Assembly (NCBI RefSeq): GCF_000826105.1
Contig: NZ_CCYK01000004.1
Coordinates: 1 to 64,000, forward strand
Origin: Pseudomonas massiliensis
GTDB lineage: Bacteria > Pseudomonadota > Gammaproteobacteria > Pseudomonadales > Pseudomonadaceae
Reading direction: 5' to 3'
Length of the DNA stretch: 64,000 nt
Below are positions 37,491-46,659 of this stretch, piece by piece. Positions within the stretch are counted from its first letter, which is position 1; the number at the start of each line of letters is the position of its first letter. The translations under genes and the position numbers were made by a program. Below the pieces are notes generated by a model. It did no database searches. It saw nothing but the letters and a program-made list of their open reading frames with translations, and was not told where the DNA came from.

Positions 37491-37567
37491 TGGCGCACTC
37501 GGCGGGATTCGAACCCACGACCCCTGCCTTCGGAGGGCAGTACTCTATCCAGCTGAGCTACGAGTGC
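37491..37567 (-). tRNA. tRNA-Arg(CCG)
   Basis: A 77-nt tRNA with encoded CCA. The anticodon stem CTGCC/GGCAG encloses CTCCGAA with anticodon CCG, and the T-loop is GTTCGAATC. It is a single gene, with its 3' end facing hipBA. Confidence 0.97.
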
Positions 37568-37738
37568 AACGCGGGCGCCATGATACCCATGTCTAGGGTG
37601 CCCGTCTATGCTGATAAGTCGCCCTGCGTTTCCGTAGCCCCGGTTCGCAGGCCTGGCGGGCCTGCTATCAGGGAATCCTCCACGCGATGTTCTTTTTTTC
37701 GAACAGCTATTGTCCTTTTCTTGCCCAGATCCTAGGAT

Positions 37739-37758
37739 GCGTTTGAGATTTCAAACGC
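37739..37758. promoter_or_regulatory. palindrome upstream of gabD
   Basis: GCGTTTGA and TCAAACGC form a perfect 8-bp inverted repeat with a 4-bp centre. A further CAAACGC half-site follows within 10 bp, inside a small hairpin GCCCA/TGGGC. It is a likely regulator site for gabDT; the regulator is not in the window. Confidence 0.45.
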
Positions 37759-37825
37759 CCAAACGCTGGGCGCCCATCCGCCAACCTCAGGCTTCGCACG
37801 GGCGAGGCCAGCTTAGGGAGCCGAC

Positions 37826-39268
37826 ATGCAGCTCAAAGATGCCCAACTGTTCCGCCAGCAGGCTTATGTAGATGGTGCCTGGGCGGACGCCGACAGCGGC
37901 CAGACCATCAGCGTCAACAACCCGGCCACGGGTGAGATCCTGGGCAGCGTGCCGAAGATGGGCAAGGCTGAAACCCGCCGGGCCATCGAAGCGGCCGACC
38001 GCGCCCTGCCGGCCTGGCGCGCGCTGACGGCCAAGGAACGCGCCGCCAAGCTGCGCCGCTGGTACGAGCTGATGCTGGAAAACCAGGACGACCTGGGCCG
38101 CCTGATGACCCTAGAGCAGGGCAAGCCGCTGGCCGAGGCCAAGGGCGAGATCGCCTACGCGGCCTCGTTCCTGGAATGGTTCGCCGAGGAAGCCAAGCGC
38201 GTCTATGGGGATGTGATCCCTGGTCACCAGCCCGACAAGCGCCTGATCGTGCTCAAGCAGCCCATCGGCGTGACTGCGGCCATTACCCCCTGGAATTTCC
38301 CGGCAGCCATGATCACCCGCAAGGCCGGGCCAGCCCTGGCGGCTGGTTGCACCATGGTACTCAAGCCTGCTTCGCAGACCCCTTACTCGGCCTTGGCCCT
38401 GGCCGAGCTGGCCGAGCGCGCCGGCATTCCGAAGGGTGTCTTCAACGTGGTCACCGGCAGCGCGGGTGAAGTGGGCGGCGAGCTCACCGGCAACCCTACC
38501 GTACGCAAGTTGTCGTTCACCGGCTCCACCGATATCGGCCGCCAGCTGATGGCCGAGTGCGCCGCAGACATTAAGAAAGTTTCCTTGGAGCTGGGCGGCA
38601 ACGCGCCCTTCATCGTGTTCGACGACGCGGACCTGGACAAGGCCGTGGAAGGGGCGATGATCTCCAAGTACCGCAACAACGGCCAGACCTGCGTCTGCGC
38701 CAACCGCATCTATGTACAGGATGGTGTCTACGACGCCTTCGCCGAGAAGCTCAAGGCGGCGGTGGCCAAGCTCAAGGTCGGTAATGGCCTGGAAGATGGC
38801 ACCACCACTGGCCCGATGATCGACGAAAAGGCCGTGGCCAAGGTCAAGGAGCACATTGCCGATGCCGTGGGCAAGGGCGCCAGCGTGCTGACCGGCGGCG
38901 ATGTCATCGAAGGCAACTTCTTCCAGCCGACCGTACTGCTGAACGTACCGGCCAGCGCGGCCGTGGCCAAGGAAGAAACCTTCGGCCCGCTGGCGCCGCT
39001 GTTCCGCTTCAAGGACGAGGCCGAGGTGATTGCCGCGGCCAACGATACCGAGTTCGGCCTGGCTTCATATTTCTACGCCAAGGACCTGAGCCGCGTCTTC
39101 CGGGTTGCGGAAGCCCTGGAATACGGCATGGTCGGAATCAACACCGGCCTGATCTCCAACGAGGTCGCGCCTTTCGGTGGCGTGAAAGCCTCCGGCCTGG
39201 GCCGTGAAGGCTCCAAGTACGGCATCGAAGACTACCTGGAAATCAAATACCTCTGCCTGAGCGTATAA
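37826..39268 (+). CDS. gabD: NADP+-dependent succinate-semialdehyde dehydrogenase
   Basis: This 480-residue aldehyde dehydrogenase oxidises succinate semialdehyde to succinate, the last step of the GABA shunt. The catalytic residues are visible: E255 in LELGGN and C289 in GQTCVCAN, with N157 in TPWNFPA. The length and the sequence SFTGSTDIGRQL match GabD. AGGGAG precedes the ATG. gabT follows 125 bp downstream in the same orientation, so the two act in sequence. Confidence 0.96.
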   Translation: MQLKDAQLFRQQAYVDGAWADADSGQTISVNNPATGEILGSVPKMGKAETRRAIEAADRALPAWRALTAKERAAKLRRWYELMLENQDDLGRLMTLEQGKPLAEAKGEIAYAASFLEWFAEEAKRVYGDVIPGHQPDKRLIVLKQPIGVTAAITPWNFPAAMITRKAGPALAAGCTMVLKPASQTPYSALALAELAERAGIPKGVFNVVTGSAGEVGGELTGNPTVRKLSFTGSTDIGRQLMAECAADIKKVSLELGGNAPFIVFDDADLDKAVEGAMISKYRNNGQTCVCANRIYVQDGVYDAFAEKLKAAVAKLKVGNGLEDGTTTGPMIDEKAVAKVKEHIADAVGKGASVLTGGDVIEGNFFQPTVLLNVPASAAVAKEETFGPLAPLFRFKDEAEVIAAANDTEFGLASYFYAKDLSRVFRVAEALEYGMVGINTGLISNEVAPFGGVKASGLGREGSKYGIEDYLEIKYLCLSV

Positions 39269-39393
39269 GCGCGGGCAGCACTTACCCCGGGCATCCCGGC
39301 CGCTGGGCAGTCGATCATCGTATGCTGCCCCGCCGTGCCAGGTGCCCTGTTCTGATCCGCGCCGACGATGAGCGGCGCTCGAGGAGCTTTCCC

Positions 39394-40671
39394 ATGAGCA
39401 AGACCAACGAATCCCTGATGCAGCGGCGCATGGCCGCTGTGCCACGTGGTGTCGGCCAGATCCACCCGATTTTCGCCGACCACGCCAAGAACTCCACTGT
39501 TACCGACGTCGAAGGCCGTGAATTCATCGACTTCGCCGGCGGCATCGCCGTGCTCAACACCGGTCACCTGCACCCCAAGATCGTCGCCGCGGTGGAAGCT
39601 CAGTTGCACAAGCTGACCCATACCTGCTTCCAGGTCCTGGCCTATGAGCCCTATGTCGAGCTGTGCGAAAAGATCAACGCCAAGGTGCCCGGCGACTTCG
39701 CCAAGAAGACTCTGCTGGTGACCACCGGCTCCGAAGCCGTGGAAAACGCCGTGAAGATTGCCCGAGCAGCCACTGGCCGCGCGGGCGTGATCGCCTTCAC
39801 CGGCGGTTATCATGGCCGCACCATGATGACCCTGGGCCTGACCGGTAAGGTCGTGCCTTACTCGGCCGGCATGGGCCTGATGCCCGGCGGCATCTTCCGC
39901 GCCCAGTACCCGTGCGAGCTGCACGGCGTAAGCGTGGACGACAGCATCGCCAGCATCGAGCGCATCTTCAAGAACGACGCCGAGCCACGTGACATCGCCG
40001 CCATCATCATCGAGCCTGTGCAGGGCGAGGGTGGCTTCTATGTCGCGCCCAAGGCCTTCATGGCACGCCTGCGCGCCCTGTGCGACCAACACGGCATTCT
40101 GTTGATCGCCGACGAAGTGCAGACCGGCGCTGGCCGTACCGGCACCTTCTTCGCCATGGAGCAGATGGGCGTCGTGCCGGACCTGACCACCTTCGCCAAA
40201 TCCATCGCCGGCGGTTTCCCCTTGGCCGGCGTGTGCGGCAAGGCTGAGATCATGGACGCCATCGCCCCAGGCGGCCTGGGCGGTACCTACGCCGGCAGCC
40301 CGCTGGGCTGTGCCGCGGCCCTGGCCGTGATGGAAGTGTTCGAGGAAGAAAAACTGCTGCAACGCTGCCAGGCAGTCGCTGAGCGCCTGACCGCTGGCCT
40401 GCGCGCAATCCAGGCCAAGCACCCAGTCATTGGCGACGTTCGCGGCTTGGGCGCGATGATCGCCGTCGAGCTGTTCGAAGGTGGCGACAGCCACAAGCCT
40501 AATGCCGCCGCTGTGGCCCAGGTCGTGGCCAAGGCGCGTGAGAAAGGCTTGATCCTGCTGTCATGCGGCACTTATGGCAACGTGTTGCGCATCTTGGTGC
40601 CGCTGACCGCGCCGGACGAGCAGTTGGATAAAGGCCTGGCCATTCTGGAAGAGTGCTTCGCCGAGCTGTAA
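39394..40671 (+). CDS. gabT: 4-aminobutyrate aminotransferase
   Basis: This 425-residue class III PLP aminotransferase converts GABA and 2-oxoglutarate to succinate semialdehyde and glutamate. The PLP lysine is K269 in TTFAKSIAGG, and DEVQTGAGRTG holds the Asp that binds the PLP ring nitrogen. I start at ATG 39394 with GAGGAG 7 nt upstream; a longer reading from 39322 runs into the intergenic region. A strong terminator follows the stop. The 3' end of this gene is part of the 250-bp repeat described under 40594-41093. Confidence 0.96.
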   Translation: MSKTNESLMQRRMAAVPRGVGQIHPIFADHAKNSTVTDVEGREFIDFAGGIAVLNTGHLHPKIVAAVEAQLHKLTHTCFQVLAYEPYVELCEKINAKVPGDFAKKTLLVTTGSEAVENAVKIARAATGRAGVIAFTGGYHGRTMMTLGLTGKVVPYSAGMGLMPGGIFRAQYPCELHGVSVDDSIASIERIFKNDAEPRDIAAIIIEPVQGEGGFYVAPKAFMARLRALCDQHGILLIADEVQTGAGRTGTFFAMEQMGVVPDLTTFAKSIAGGFPLAGVCGKAEIMDAIAPGGLGGTYAGSPLGCAAALAVMEVFEEEKLLQRCQAVAERLTAGLRAIQAKHPVIGDVRGLGAMIAVELFEGGDSHKPNAAAVAQVVAKAREKGLILLSCGTYGNVLRILVPLTAPDEQLDKGLAILEECFAEL

Positions 40672-40843
40672 CGGCCCGAGCACGCCCGCGCTGAAGAGAC
40701 CCGCCCCTAGAGGCGGGTTTTTTTTTTTGGGAAGCGCCCAAAGCCGCCCCTAAATGGGTAATGGTCGGGGTGGAAAGGGGCCCGGGGGATCTGCCGGTGG
40801 GCGGACCCCTTTACGCCCCCCCCCCCGCGCGCACTGTGGGGCT
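40594..40843 (+). repeat. 250-bp direct repeat, copy 1 (right half degraded)
   Basis: This stretch aligns base for base, with no gaps, with 40844-41093. Its left half is the intact gabT 3' end and terminator. Its right half (from about 40720) is a corrupted version of the sequence leading into the HDOD gene, with many changes toward G/C or homopolymer runs. The pattern suggests a poor-quality contig end. Confidence 0.85.
40699..40729 (+). terminator. intrinsic terminator of gabT
   Basis: Stem ACCCGCC / GGCGGGT with a 6-nt loop, followed by a long T-run. The same stem recurs 250 bp later at 40949-40973 in the repeat. Confidence 0.85.
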
Positions 40844-41093
40844 TTGGTGCCGCTGCCCGCGCGGGACGAGCAGTGGAAAAAGGCCCGGCCCATTCGGGAA
40901 GAGTGCTCCGCCGAGCTGAACCGGCCCGAGCACGCCCGCGCTGAAGAGACCCGCCCCTAGAGGCGGGTTTTTTACTTGGAGAAGCGCCAATAGCCGCCTA
41001 TAAATGGCTAATGGTCGGGCTGAAATGGGCCCGTGGAGATCTGCCGATGGCCGAACCCTTGAACGCCTCCCCCCGCGTGCTCATTGCGGAATC
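40844..41093 (+). repeat. 250-bp direct repeat, copy 2 (left half degraded)
   Basis: The left half is a corrupted copy of the gabT 3' end (it would read through the gabT stop). The right half is the intact start region of the HDOD gene, including its ribosome-binding site. It is the mirror of the pattern in copy 1. Confidence 0.85.
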
Positions 41094-42285
41094 CGAACCC
41101 TGGAGCAGGGACCTGCTGACTCAGCTGTTACTCAGCGTGCGCTGCGACGCCAAGGTGACCCTCTGCGAGAATGGCGCGCAGGCCTTGGCTGCGCTGGACG
41201 AGCCCGCGGACCTGATCATCGCCAGCCGTGAATTGCCCGGCACCGATGGGCTTGAATTGCTTCGGCAAGTCAGGCGAGGCGCGCGAGCGCCGGGGCTGCC
41301 GTTCATTCTGCTCAGTAGCCGGGGCGATAGCACCAGCGTGCGGGAAACCCTGGCCCTGACGCCCACTGCCTACCTGACCAAGCCGCTGAATTTCGAATCC
41401 TTGCGGGAGCGGTTGAGCAATCTGCTGTTGGAGGCCGGGGAAGCGGTAGTGTGCGAAGTACCGCCCGTCATGCCCGGGATCGAACTCGCCGACTTTCTCG
41501 AGATGCGCCGGGAAGCTTCCGATGGCGCGCCCATCATGACCGAGGTGTACGATGCCGTCGTGCGCAGCATCAAGGCACGTTCGCTCAACCTGCGCGCGCT
41601 TGAAGCAGAGATCCGTTCAGACCCGCAAGTGACCGCTGTCCTGCTGGCAGCCGCCAACAGCGCCGCCCGCCATCGCGAGGAACCCGCCAATACCCTCCTG
41701 CAAGCCCTGTCGCGGCTGGGTGCCAACCAAAGCATGAACCTCATTCTGGGGCTCGCGCTCAAGCGCAGCGCCCGGCTCGATGATCCCTTGCTGGCCGAAT
41801 ATGCCCAGGTGCATTGGAAGGGGTCGCTGGCTACCGCGGAACTGGCCCGAGCCCTGGCGCGGCAGCAGGGGATCGACGCCGAGCTCTGCTATTGTGCCGG
41901 GCTTCTGCATCGGCTGGGTGAATTGGCGCTGTTACGTACTCTGATGGAGTGGAAACTGGCCGGAGGCTCCTTGCAGCCTGCTCAGGTAGAGGCCTCGCTG
42001 CAGCGCTTCGGGGCGAACTTCGGTTCGGCCCTGCGGGCGCGCTGGCGGTTGCCGCACGATCTGCGGGACCTGATCGCCTCGGTGTATGCCTTGATGGGGG
42101 TATACGGCAGGCCTGCGTTGGTGATGAATATCGCGGGGCAACTGGCGAACCTGCCCGCCGAAGAAGACGTCACGGCCGTAGCTCAAGGCAAGGCTGCCCG
42201 ACTGCTGGGGCTGGATGCCGCCCATCTTGCCGGGCTGCGCAAGGCGGCAGGATCGCCTCGCCCGGCGGCGCCCACGGCCGGCTGA
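41047..42285 (+). CDS. HDOD-domain protein with degenerate receiver domain
   Basis: The 412-residue protein starts with a receiver-like domain (about 8-125) in which the phosphoacceptor Asp position reads Ser (DLIIASRELPGTDG). The conserved Lys is kept (YLTKPL). Residues about 150-345 form an HDOD domain (AVLLAAANSAARH, CAGLLHRLGELALL), a signalling module related to HD phosphodiesterases but without metal ligands. The start at ATG 41047 has GGAG 9 nt upstream. It is convergent with the GGDEF gene, 8 bp apart. The loss of Asp implies phosphate-independent signalling. Confidence 0.9.
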   Translation: MAEPLNASPRVLIAESEPWSRDLLTQLLLSVRCDAKVTLCENGAQALAALDEPADLIIASRELPGTDGLELLRQVRRGARAPGLPFILLSSRGDSTSVRETLALTPTAYLTKPLNFESLRERLSNLLLEAGEAVVCEVPPVMPGIELADFLEMRREASDGAPIMTEVYDAVVRSIKARSLNLRALEAEIRSDPQVTAVLLAAANSAARHREEPANTLLQALSRLGANQSMNLILGLALKRSARLDDPLLAEYAQVHWKGSLATAELARALARQQGIDAELCYCAGLLHRLGELALLRTLMEWKLAGGSLQPAQVEASLQRFGANFGSALRARWRLPHDLRDLIASVYALMGVYGRPALVMNIAGQLANLPAEEDVTAVAQGKAARLLGLDAAHLAGLRKAAGSPRPAAPTAG

Positions 42286-42293
42286 CCTGGCCC

Positions 42294-43283
42294 TCAGGCC
42301 ATGATGATCTGGTTCTTGCCCTGGCGCTTGGCCTGGTACATGGCCGCGTCCGCGCGCGAGTAAAGGTTGTCCAGCGCTTCGTCGTCCGGCTTGAGGTTGG
42401 TCAAACCCTGGCTGACAGTCACGCCGTAGGTCTTGTCGCCGCTGCTGAAGCTCAGCCGTTGCACCTCGCGCTGCAAGCGCTCGGCGATCTGGCGGGCCAT
42501 CTCCGGGGCGCAGCCTGGGAATACGGCGGCGAACTCCTCGCCACCGATACGTCCGAACAGGTCGCCACGCCTCAGCGCCGCCTTGCCACTTTCGGCGATA
42601 CGCTGCAGCACCAGGTCACCGTCCTGGTGGCCGTAAGTGTCGTTGATCATCTTGAAGTCATCGATGTCCAGGAGCAGAAACGCCATGGGCGTGTCGTTGA
42701 GCCTCGATTGTTCAAACTCGCGATGGGCGCACTCGAAGAAGTGGCGACGGTTGCTGCTCTGGGTCAGCACGTCGGTAGTGGCCAGGCGTTGAAGCTCCCC
42801 TTCCAGATGCTTCTTTTCGGTGATGTCTTCAGCAATGCCGACAACGATCACCCGCTGCCCGGACTCGGGGCGGTGGCTGATGAAGCATTTGTCGCTCAGC
42901 CAGCGGATCTGCCCGTCGGCACGAATGATCCGGTATTCCCGGTCTTCGATGGAGCCCTTTTCCAGCACCTCGGCACGGCTTCGCTCGGCATAGTCCAGGT
43001 CATCGGGGTAGATGCTGTCTCGCCATTCGTTATAGTCGGCCAGCAGCAGCCCGGCGGAGCGGCCAAAGATGCGTTCGTAGGCAGGGCTGACGTAGATCAT
43101 CTGCTGGGTTTCCCAGTCGAACGCCCATAGCACGGCGTTGACACTGACCAGCAGCGAACTGAAGAGCTCCTCGCGTTCCTTGAGACGTGCGACTTCGCCT
43201 TGAGCATGCATGAGGGCAAGAAGGGTTTCCGCGGCTTCCGGAACCTGCTCGAGCGATGTGGACGGAGCTTGAATGTTGACCAT
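42294..43283 (-). CDS. PAS-GGDEF diguanylate cyclase
   Basis: The 329-residue protein has a PAS domain of PAS_3 type at about 40-155 (VLWAFDWETQQMIYVSPAYERIFG, PAC motif VVGIAEDITEKK) and a GGDEF domain at about 165-325 with active-site GGEEF and substrate residues (LDIDDFKMINDTYGHQDGD). It should make c-di-GMP in response to a PAS signal. There are no TM helices, so it is cytoplasmic. I start at ATG 43283 after AAAGAAG. Its product could feed the LapD switch, but that link is inference. Confidence 0.93.
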   Translation of the reverse strand: MVNIQAPSTSLEQVPEAAETLLALMHAQGEVARLKEREELFSSLLVSVNAVLWAFDWETQQMIYVSPAYERIFGRSAGLLLADYNEWRDSIYPDDLDYAERSRAEVLEKGSIEDREYRIIRADGQIRWLSDKCFISHRPESGQRVIVVGIAEDITEKKHLEGELQRLATTDVLTQSSNRRHFFECAHREFEQSRLNDTPMAFLLLDIDDFKMINDTYGHQDGDLVLQRIAESGKAALRRGDLFGRIGGEEFAAVFPGCAPEMARQIAERLQREVQRLSFSSGDKTYGVTVSQGLTNLKPDDEALDNLYSRADAAMYQAKRQGKNQIIMA

Positions 43284-43446
43284 CACGGCTTCTTTCGGGA
43301 CGCGTCGAGGTGGGCCCACCGGCAGGTGGCCATGGCTCGCTGCACCAGCGAGCATGTGGCTCTGATCGAATTTGGCCGTGAAAGTTCAGCCGCCGTATCG
43401 CTTAAGGATCCTAAAATTCTTACTTAAAACTTTTAGATCTAGATGC

Positions 43447-43490
43447 ATTCTTAAATATTATTTTTGAGAATAAATGGCAGATCTTATAGT
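43447..43490 (+). promoter_or_regulatory. promoter and palindrome upstream of oscA
   Basis: An AT-rich region holds TTTTGA (43462-43467) and TATAGT (43485-43490), 17 bp apart. It overlaps a 25-bp imperfect palindrome (ATTCTTAAA / TTTGAGAAT). CysB control is likely by analogy with sulfate-starvation genes, but CysB sites are too loose to recognise by eye. Confidence 0.5.
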
Positions 43491-43554
43491 CCACCTACGT
43501 CAGGCAACTTGCCGGCGCTCTCCCCGAGCATAGCCACCGAGCCAGGAGCACCCC

Positions 43555-43737
43555 ATGAGCGCACCTTTGCGTAGCGTCGATAGTCAGGATGAAACGGCAA
43601 TCCTTAGAGAAATCCAGAGCGCCTTGCGTGACCTTCGTTTCGGCGCGGTAGAGATTACGGTGCATAACGCCCAGATCGTGCAGATCGAGCGCAAAGAGAA
43701 ATTTCGCCTGCAACATGCCAATCAGAAGCCAAGCTGA
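43555..43737 (+). CDS. oscA: OscA, DUF2292 small protein of sulfur starvation
   Basis: The 60-residue protein of the DUF2292/YezD family has the core EIQSALRDLRFGAVEITVHNAQIVQIERKEK. A gene of this size and position, upstream of sbp-cysTWA, is oscA, described in Pseudomonas corrugata as needed for organosulfur use and chromate resistance. AGGAG lies 6 nt before the ATG. The identification rests on size, family and neighbours. Confidence 0.82.
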   Translation: MSAPLRSVDSQDETAILREIQSALRDLRFGAVEITVHNAQIVQIERKEKFRLQHANQKPS

Positions 43738-43877
43738 CCCTTGACCCGACCGGACCCCCGAAGGGCGCCACATGGGCTGCCGACAGCGAACCAACCCCTT
43801 CTGTGGGTCGCCTTATCAGCAGTGCCAGCGCGCCATAAGAAAAAACGCCAACTCGAGTCGTCTTCAGGAGCACACCC

Positions 43878-44888
43878 ATGTTCATCCGTCGTTACGCGCT
43901 GGCTGCCCTCACGGCCGCGTTGTTCGCAGGTTCTGCCGTCGCCAAGGACTACGAACTGCTCAATGTGTCCTACGACCCCACCCGTGAGCTGTATCAGGAA
44001 TACAACGCTGAGTTCGCCAGCTTCTGGAAACAACAGCATCCGGGCGACACGGTAAGGATCCAGCAGTCCCATGGTGGGTCAGGCAAACAGGGGCGCTCTG
44101 TCATCGACGGGCTTCGCGCGGATGTGGTTACCCTTGCACTGGCCGGGGACATCGACGAAATCGCCAACCTCGGCAAGCTGTTGCCCACCGATTGGCAGAA
44201 GCGTTTGCCAGAGGCCAGCACGCCCTATACCTCCACCATCGTGTTCCTGGTGCGCAAAGGCAACCCCAAGGGCATCAAGGATTGGGATGACCTGGTCAAG
44301 GATGGCATATCGGTGATCACGCCCAATCCCAAGACGTCCGGCGGCGCGCGCTGGAACTTCCTGGCGGCCTATGCCTATGGCCTGAAGGCCAACAATGGGG
44401 ATGAGGCCAAGGCCAAGGCCTATGTACAGCAGCTGTTCAAGCACGTTCCTGTACTGGACACCGGCGCTCGCGGCTCCACCATCACCTTCGTCAACAATGG
44501 CCAGGGCGACGTGCTGCTCGCCTGGGAAAACGAAGCGCATCTGGCCCTGAAAGAAGACGGGGGCGCCGACAAGTTCGACATTGTGGTGCCGTCGCTTTCC
44601 ATCCTTGCCGAACCACCGGTGGCGGTGGTGGACAAGAACGCGGAAAAGAAAGGCACGGTGGACGTGGCCACCGCTTATCTCGAGCATCTGTACAGCCCCG
44701 CTGGGCAGGAGATCGCCGCCAGGAACTTCTATCGGCCGCGCAATCCTGAGGTGGCGAAGAAATACGCCAGCACCTTCCCCACGCTCAACCTGGTGACTAT
44801 CGACAAAGACTTCGGCGGCTGGAAAACTGCTCAACCCAAGTTCTTCAGCGATGGCGGGATCTTCGACCAGATCTACCAGGCTCAGTAA
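43878..44888 (+). CDS. sbp: sulfate-binding periplasmic protein
   Basis: The 336-residue protein has a signal peptide ([15 protein letters not shown], cleavage after about residue 22), then the family start [21 protein letters not shown]. Further motifs are [21 protein letters not shown] and RNFYRPRN. It captures sulfate or thiosulfate in the periplasm and delivers it to CysTW. AGGAG precedes the ATG. A hairpin separates it from cysT, consistent with higher expression of the binding protein. Confidence 0.95.
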   Translation: MFIRRYALAALTAALFAGSAVAKDYELLNVSYDPTRELYQEYNAEFASFWKQQHPGDTVRIQQSHGGSGKQGRSVIDGLRADVVTLALAGDIDEIANLGKLLPTDWQKRLPEASTPYTSTIVFLVRKGNPKGIKDWDDLVKDGISVITPNPKTSGGARWNFLAAYAYGLKANNGDEAKAKAYVQQLFKHVPVLDTGARGSTITFVNNGQGDVLLAWENEAHLALKEDGGADKFDIVVPSLSILAEPPVAVVDKNAEKKGTVDVATAYLEHLYSPAGQEIAARNFYRPRNPEVAKKYASTFPTLNLVTIDKDFGGWKTAQPKFFSDGGIFDQIYQAQ

Positions 44889-44908
44889 ACCCTAAAGGTA
44901 TGGCAAGC

Positions 44909-44930
44909 AGCCCGGGATCGTTCCCGGGCT
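44909..44930 (+). terminator. hairpin between sbp and cysT
   Basis: A perfect 9-bp stem (AGCCCGGGA / TCCCGGGCT) has a 4-nt loop and no T-run. It could be a partial terminator or an mRNA stabiliser giving more Sbp than permease. Confidence 0.5.
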
Positions 44931-44955
44931 CGTTGCGTTCACACAAAGGACTTCT

Positions 44956-45774
44956 ATGTCGCGCCGTATTTCCCCCGTCATACCCGGCTTCGGGCTGACG
45001 CTGGGCTACACGCTGGTCTACCTCAGCCTTATCGTGCTGATTCCCCTTGCCGCCATGTTCGTACATGCCGCACAGCTGAGCATGGAGCAGTTCTGGGCGG
45101 TCGTCAGTGCCCCTCGGGTCATGGCCGCGCTCAAACTCAGTTTCGGTACCGCGCTCTATGCCGCCGTGATCAACGGCGTCATCGGTACCTTGCTGGCCTG
45201 GGTACTGGTGCGCTACAGCTTCCCGGGACGGCGCGTCATCGATGCCATGATCGACCTGCCCTTTGCCTTGCCCACCGCCGTGGCGGGCATCGCTCTGACG
45301 GCCCTGTACGCGCCGAACGGCCTGGTGGGGCAACTCGCCACGGACCTGGGTTTCAAGATCGCCTACACCCCGCTGGGTATCACCCTGGCCCTGACCTTCG
45401 TCACCTTGCCCTTCGTAGTGCGCACCGTGCAGCCAGTACTGGCTGACATCCCGCGTGAGGTGGAAGAAGCCGCCGCCTGCCTGGGCGCGCGTCCTTGGCA
45501 GGTGTTTCGTCACATTCTCGCTCCGGCCTTGCTACCCGCCTGGCTGACGGGTTTCGCACTGGCATTCGCCCGAGGGGTCGGGGAATACGGCTCAGTGATT
45601 TTCATCGCCGGCAACATGCCGATGAAGACCGAGATCCTGCCCTTGCTGATCATGGTCAAGCTCGACCAGTACGACTATACCGGCGCTACCGCCATCGGCG
45701 TCTTGATGCTGGTGGTCTCGTTCATTCTGCTGTTGCTGATCAACCTGCTTCAGCGTCGCATCGAAACCCCTTGA
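44956..45774 (+). CDS. cysT: sulfate ABC transporter permease CysT
   Basis: This 272-residue permease has six or more TM helices and the EAA loop (EEAAACLGARPWQVFRHILAPAL) that contacts CysA. The motif LPTAVAGIALTALYAPNG is typical of CysT/CysU. AAAGGA precedes the ATG; cysW begins 9 nt after the stop. Confidence 0.95.
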   Translation: MSRRISPVIPGFGLTLGYTLVYLSLIVLIPLAAMFVHAAQLSMEQFWAVVSAPRVMAALKLSFGTALYAAVINGVIGTLLAWVLVRYSFPGRRVIDAMIDLPFALPTAVAGIALTALYAPNGLVGQLATDLGFKIAYTPLGITLALTFVTLPFVVRTVQPVLADIPREVEEAAACLGARPWQVFRHILAPALLPAWLTGFALAFARGVGEYGSVIFIAGNMPMKTEILPLLIMVKLDQYDYTGATAIGVLMLVVSFILLLLINLLQRRIETP

Positions 45775-45783
45775 GGAAGCCGC

Positions 45784-46656
45784 ATGTCCCGTTCGACCGT
45801 TTCGGCCGCGCAGGCGGCCAATGCTGCCCGGCGCGGTAGCCCTTGGGCGCGACGTACCCTGATCACCCTCGCCTGGCTGATCTTCGTCCTGTTCCTCCTG
45901 CTGCCGTTGTTTATCGTTGTCTCCCAGGCACTCAAGGAAGGCGCGGGCACATTTTTCAGCGCCATTCTGGAGCCCGACGCCTTGAGCGCGCTCAAGCTGA
46001 CCGTGCTGGCCGTGGCGATCTCGGTGCCGCTGAACCTGGTATTCGGCGTGAGCGCGGCCTGGTGTGTGAGCAAATACGAATTCCGGGGTAAAAGCCTGCT
46101 GGTCACCTTGATCGACCTGCCGTTCTCGGTATCCCCAGTGATCGCCGGCCTGGTCTATGTGCTGATGTTCGGCGCGCGCGGCTTGCTGGGGCCTTGGTTG
46201 TCGGACCATGACATCCAGATTGTTTTCGCCCTGCCAGGCATCGTGCTGGCCACCATCTTCGTGACCGTGCCGTTCGTGGCGCGAGAGCTGATTCCGCTGA
46301 TGCAGGAACAAGGCACTCAGGAAGAAGAGGCCGCCAGGTTGCTGGGCGCCAATGGGTGGCAGATGTTCTGGCATGTGACCCTGCCCAATATCAAATGGGG
46401 CCTTATGTATGGGGTAGTGCTCTGCACCGCTCGTGCCATGGGCGAATTCGGCGCGGTGTCGGTGGTGTCCGGGCACATTCGTGGTGTGACCAACACCCTG
46501 CCGCTGCACGTGGAAATTCTCTACAACGAATACAACCATGTGGCTGCCTTCAGCGTGGCCAGCCTGCTACTGGCCCTTGCCCTGTTCATCCTGCTGCTCA
46601 AGCAGTGGAGTGAAAGCCGCCTTGACCGCCTGCGCCATAGCGCCGCGGAGGAATAA
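45784..46656 (+). CDS. cysW: sulfate ABC transporter permease CysW
   Basis: The second permease, 290 residues, has a first TM helix at about 22-45, the EAA loop [24 protein letters not shown] and the characteristic [25 protein letters not shown] segment. It pairs with CysT in the membrane. GAGGAA lies before the ATG, and cysA follows 3 nt after the stop. Confidence 0.95.
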   Translation: MSRSTVSAAQAANAARRGSPWARRTLITLAWLIFVLFLLLPLFIVVSQALKEGAGTFFSAILEPDALSALKLTVLAVAISVPLNLVFGVSAAWCVSKYEFRGKSLLVTLIDLPFSVSPVIAGLVYVLMFGARGLLGPWLSDHDIQIVFALPGIVLATIFVTVPFVARELIPLMQEQGTQEEEAARLLGANGWQMFWHVTLPNIKWGLMYGVVLCTARAMGEFGAVSVVSGHIRGVTNTLPLHVEILYNEYNHVAAFSVASLLLALALFILLLKQWSESRLDRLRHSAAEE

Positions 46657-46659
46657 TCC

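Noticed and set aside
37230..37567. Attachment site at tRNA-Arg for a hipBA-bearing element
   Set aside because: No copy of the tRNA 3' end was found on the far side of hipBA, and no integrase is present.
40754..40960. 68-codon open frame between gabT and the HDOD gene
   Set aside because: It lies in the degraded halves of the 250-bp repeat and reads as a corrupted copy of neighbouring coding sequence.
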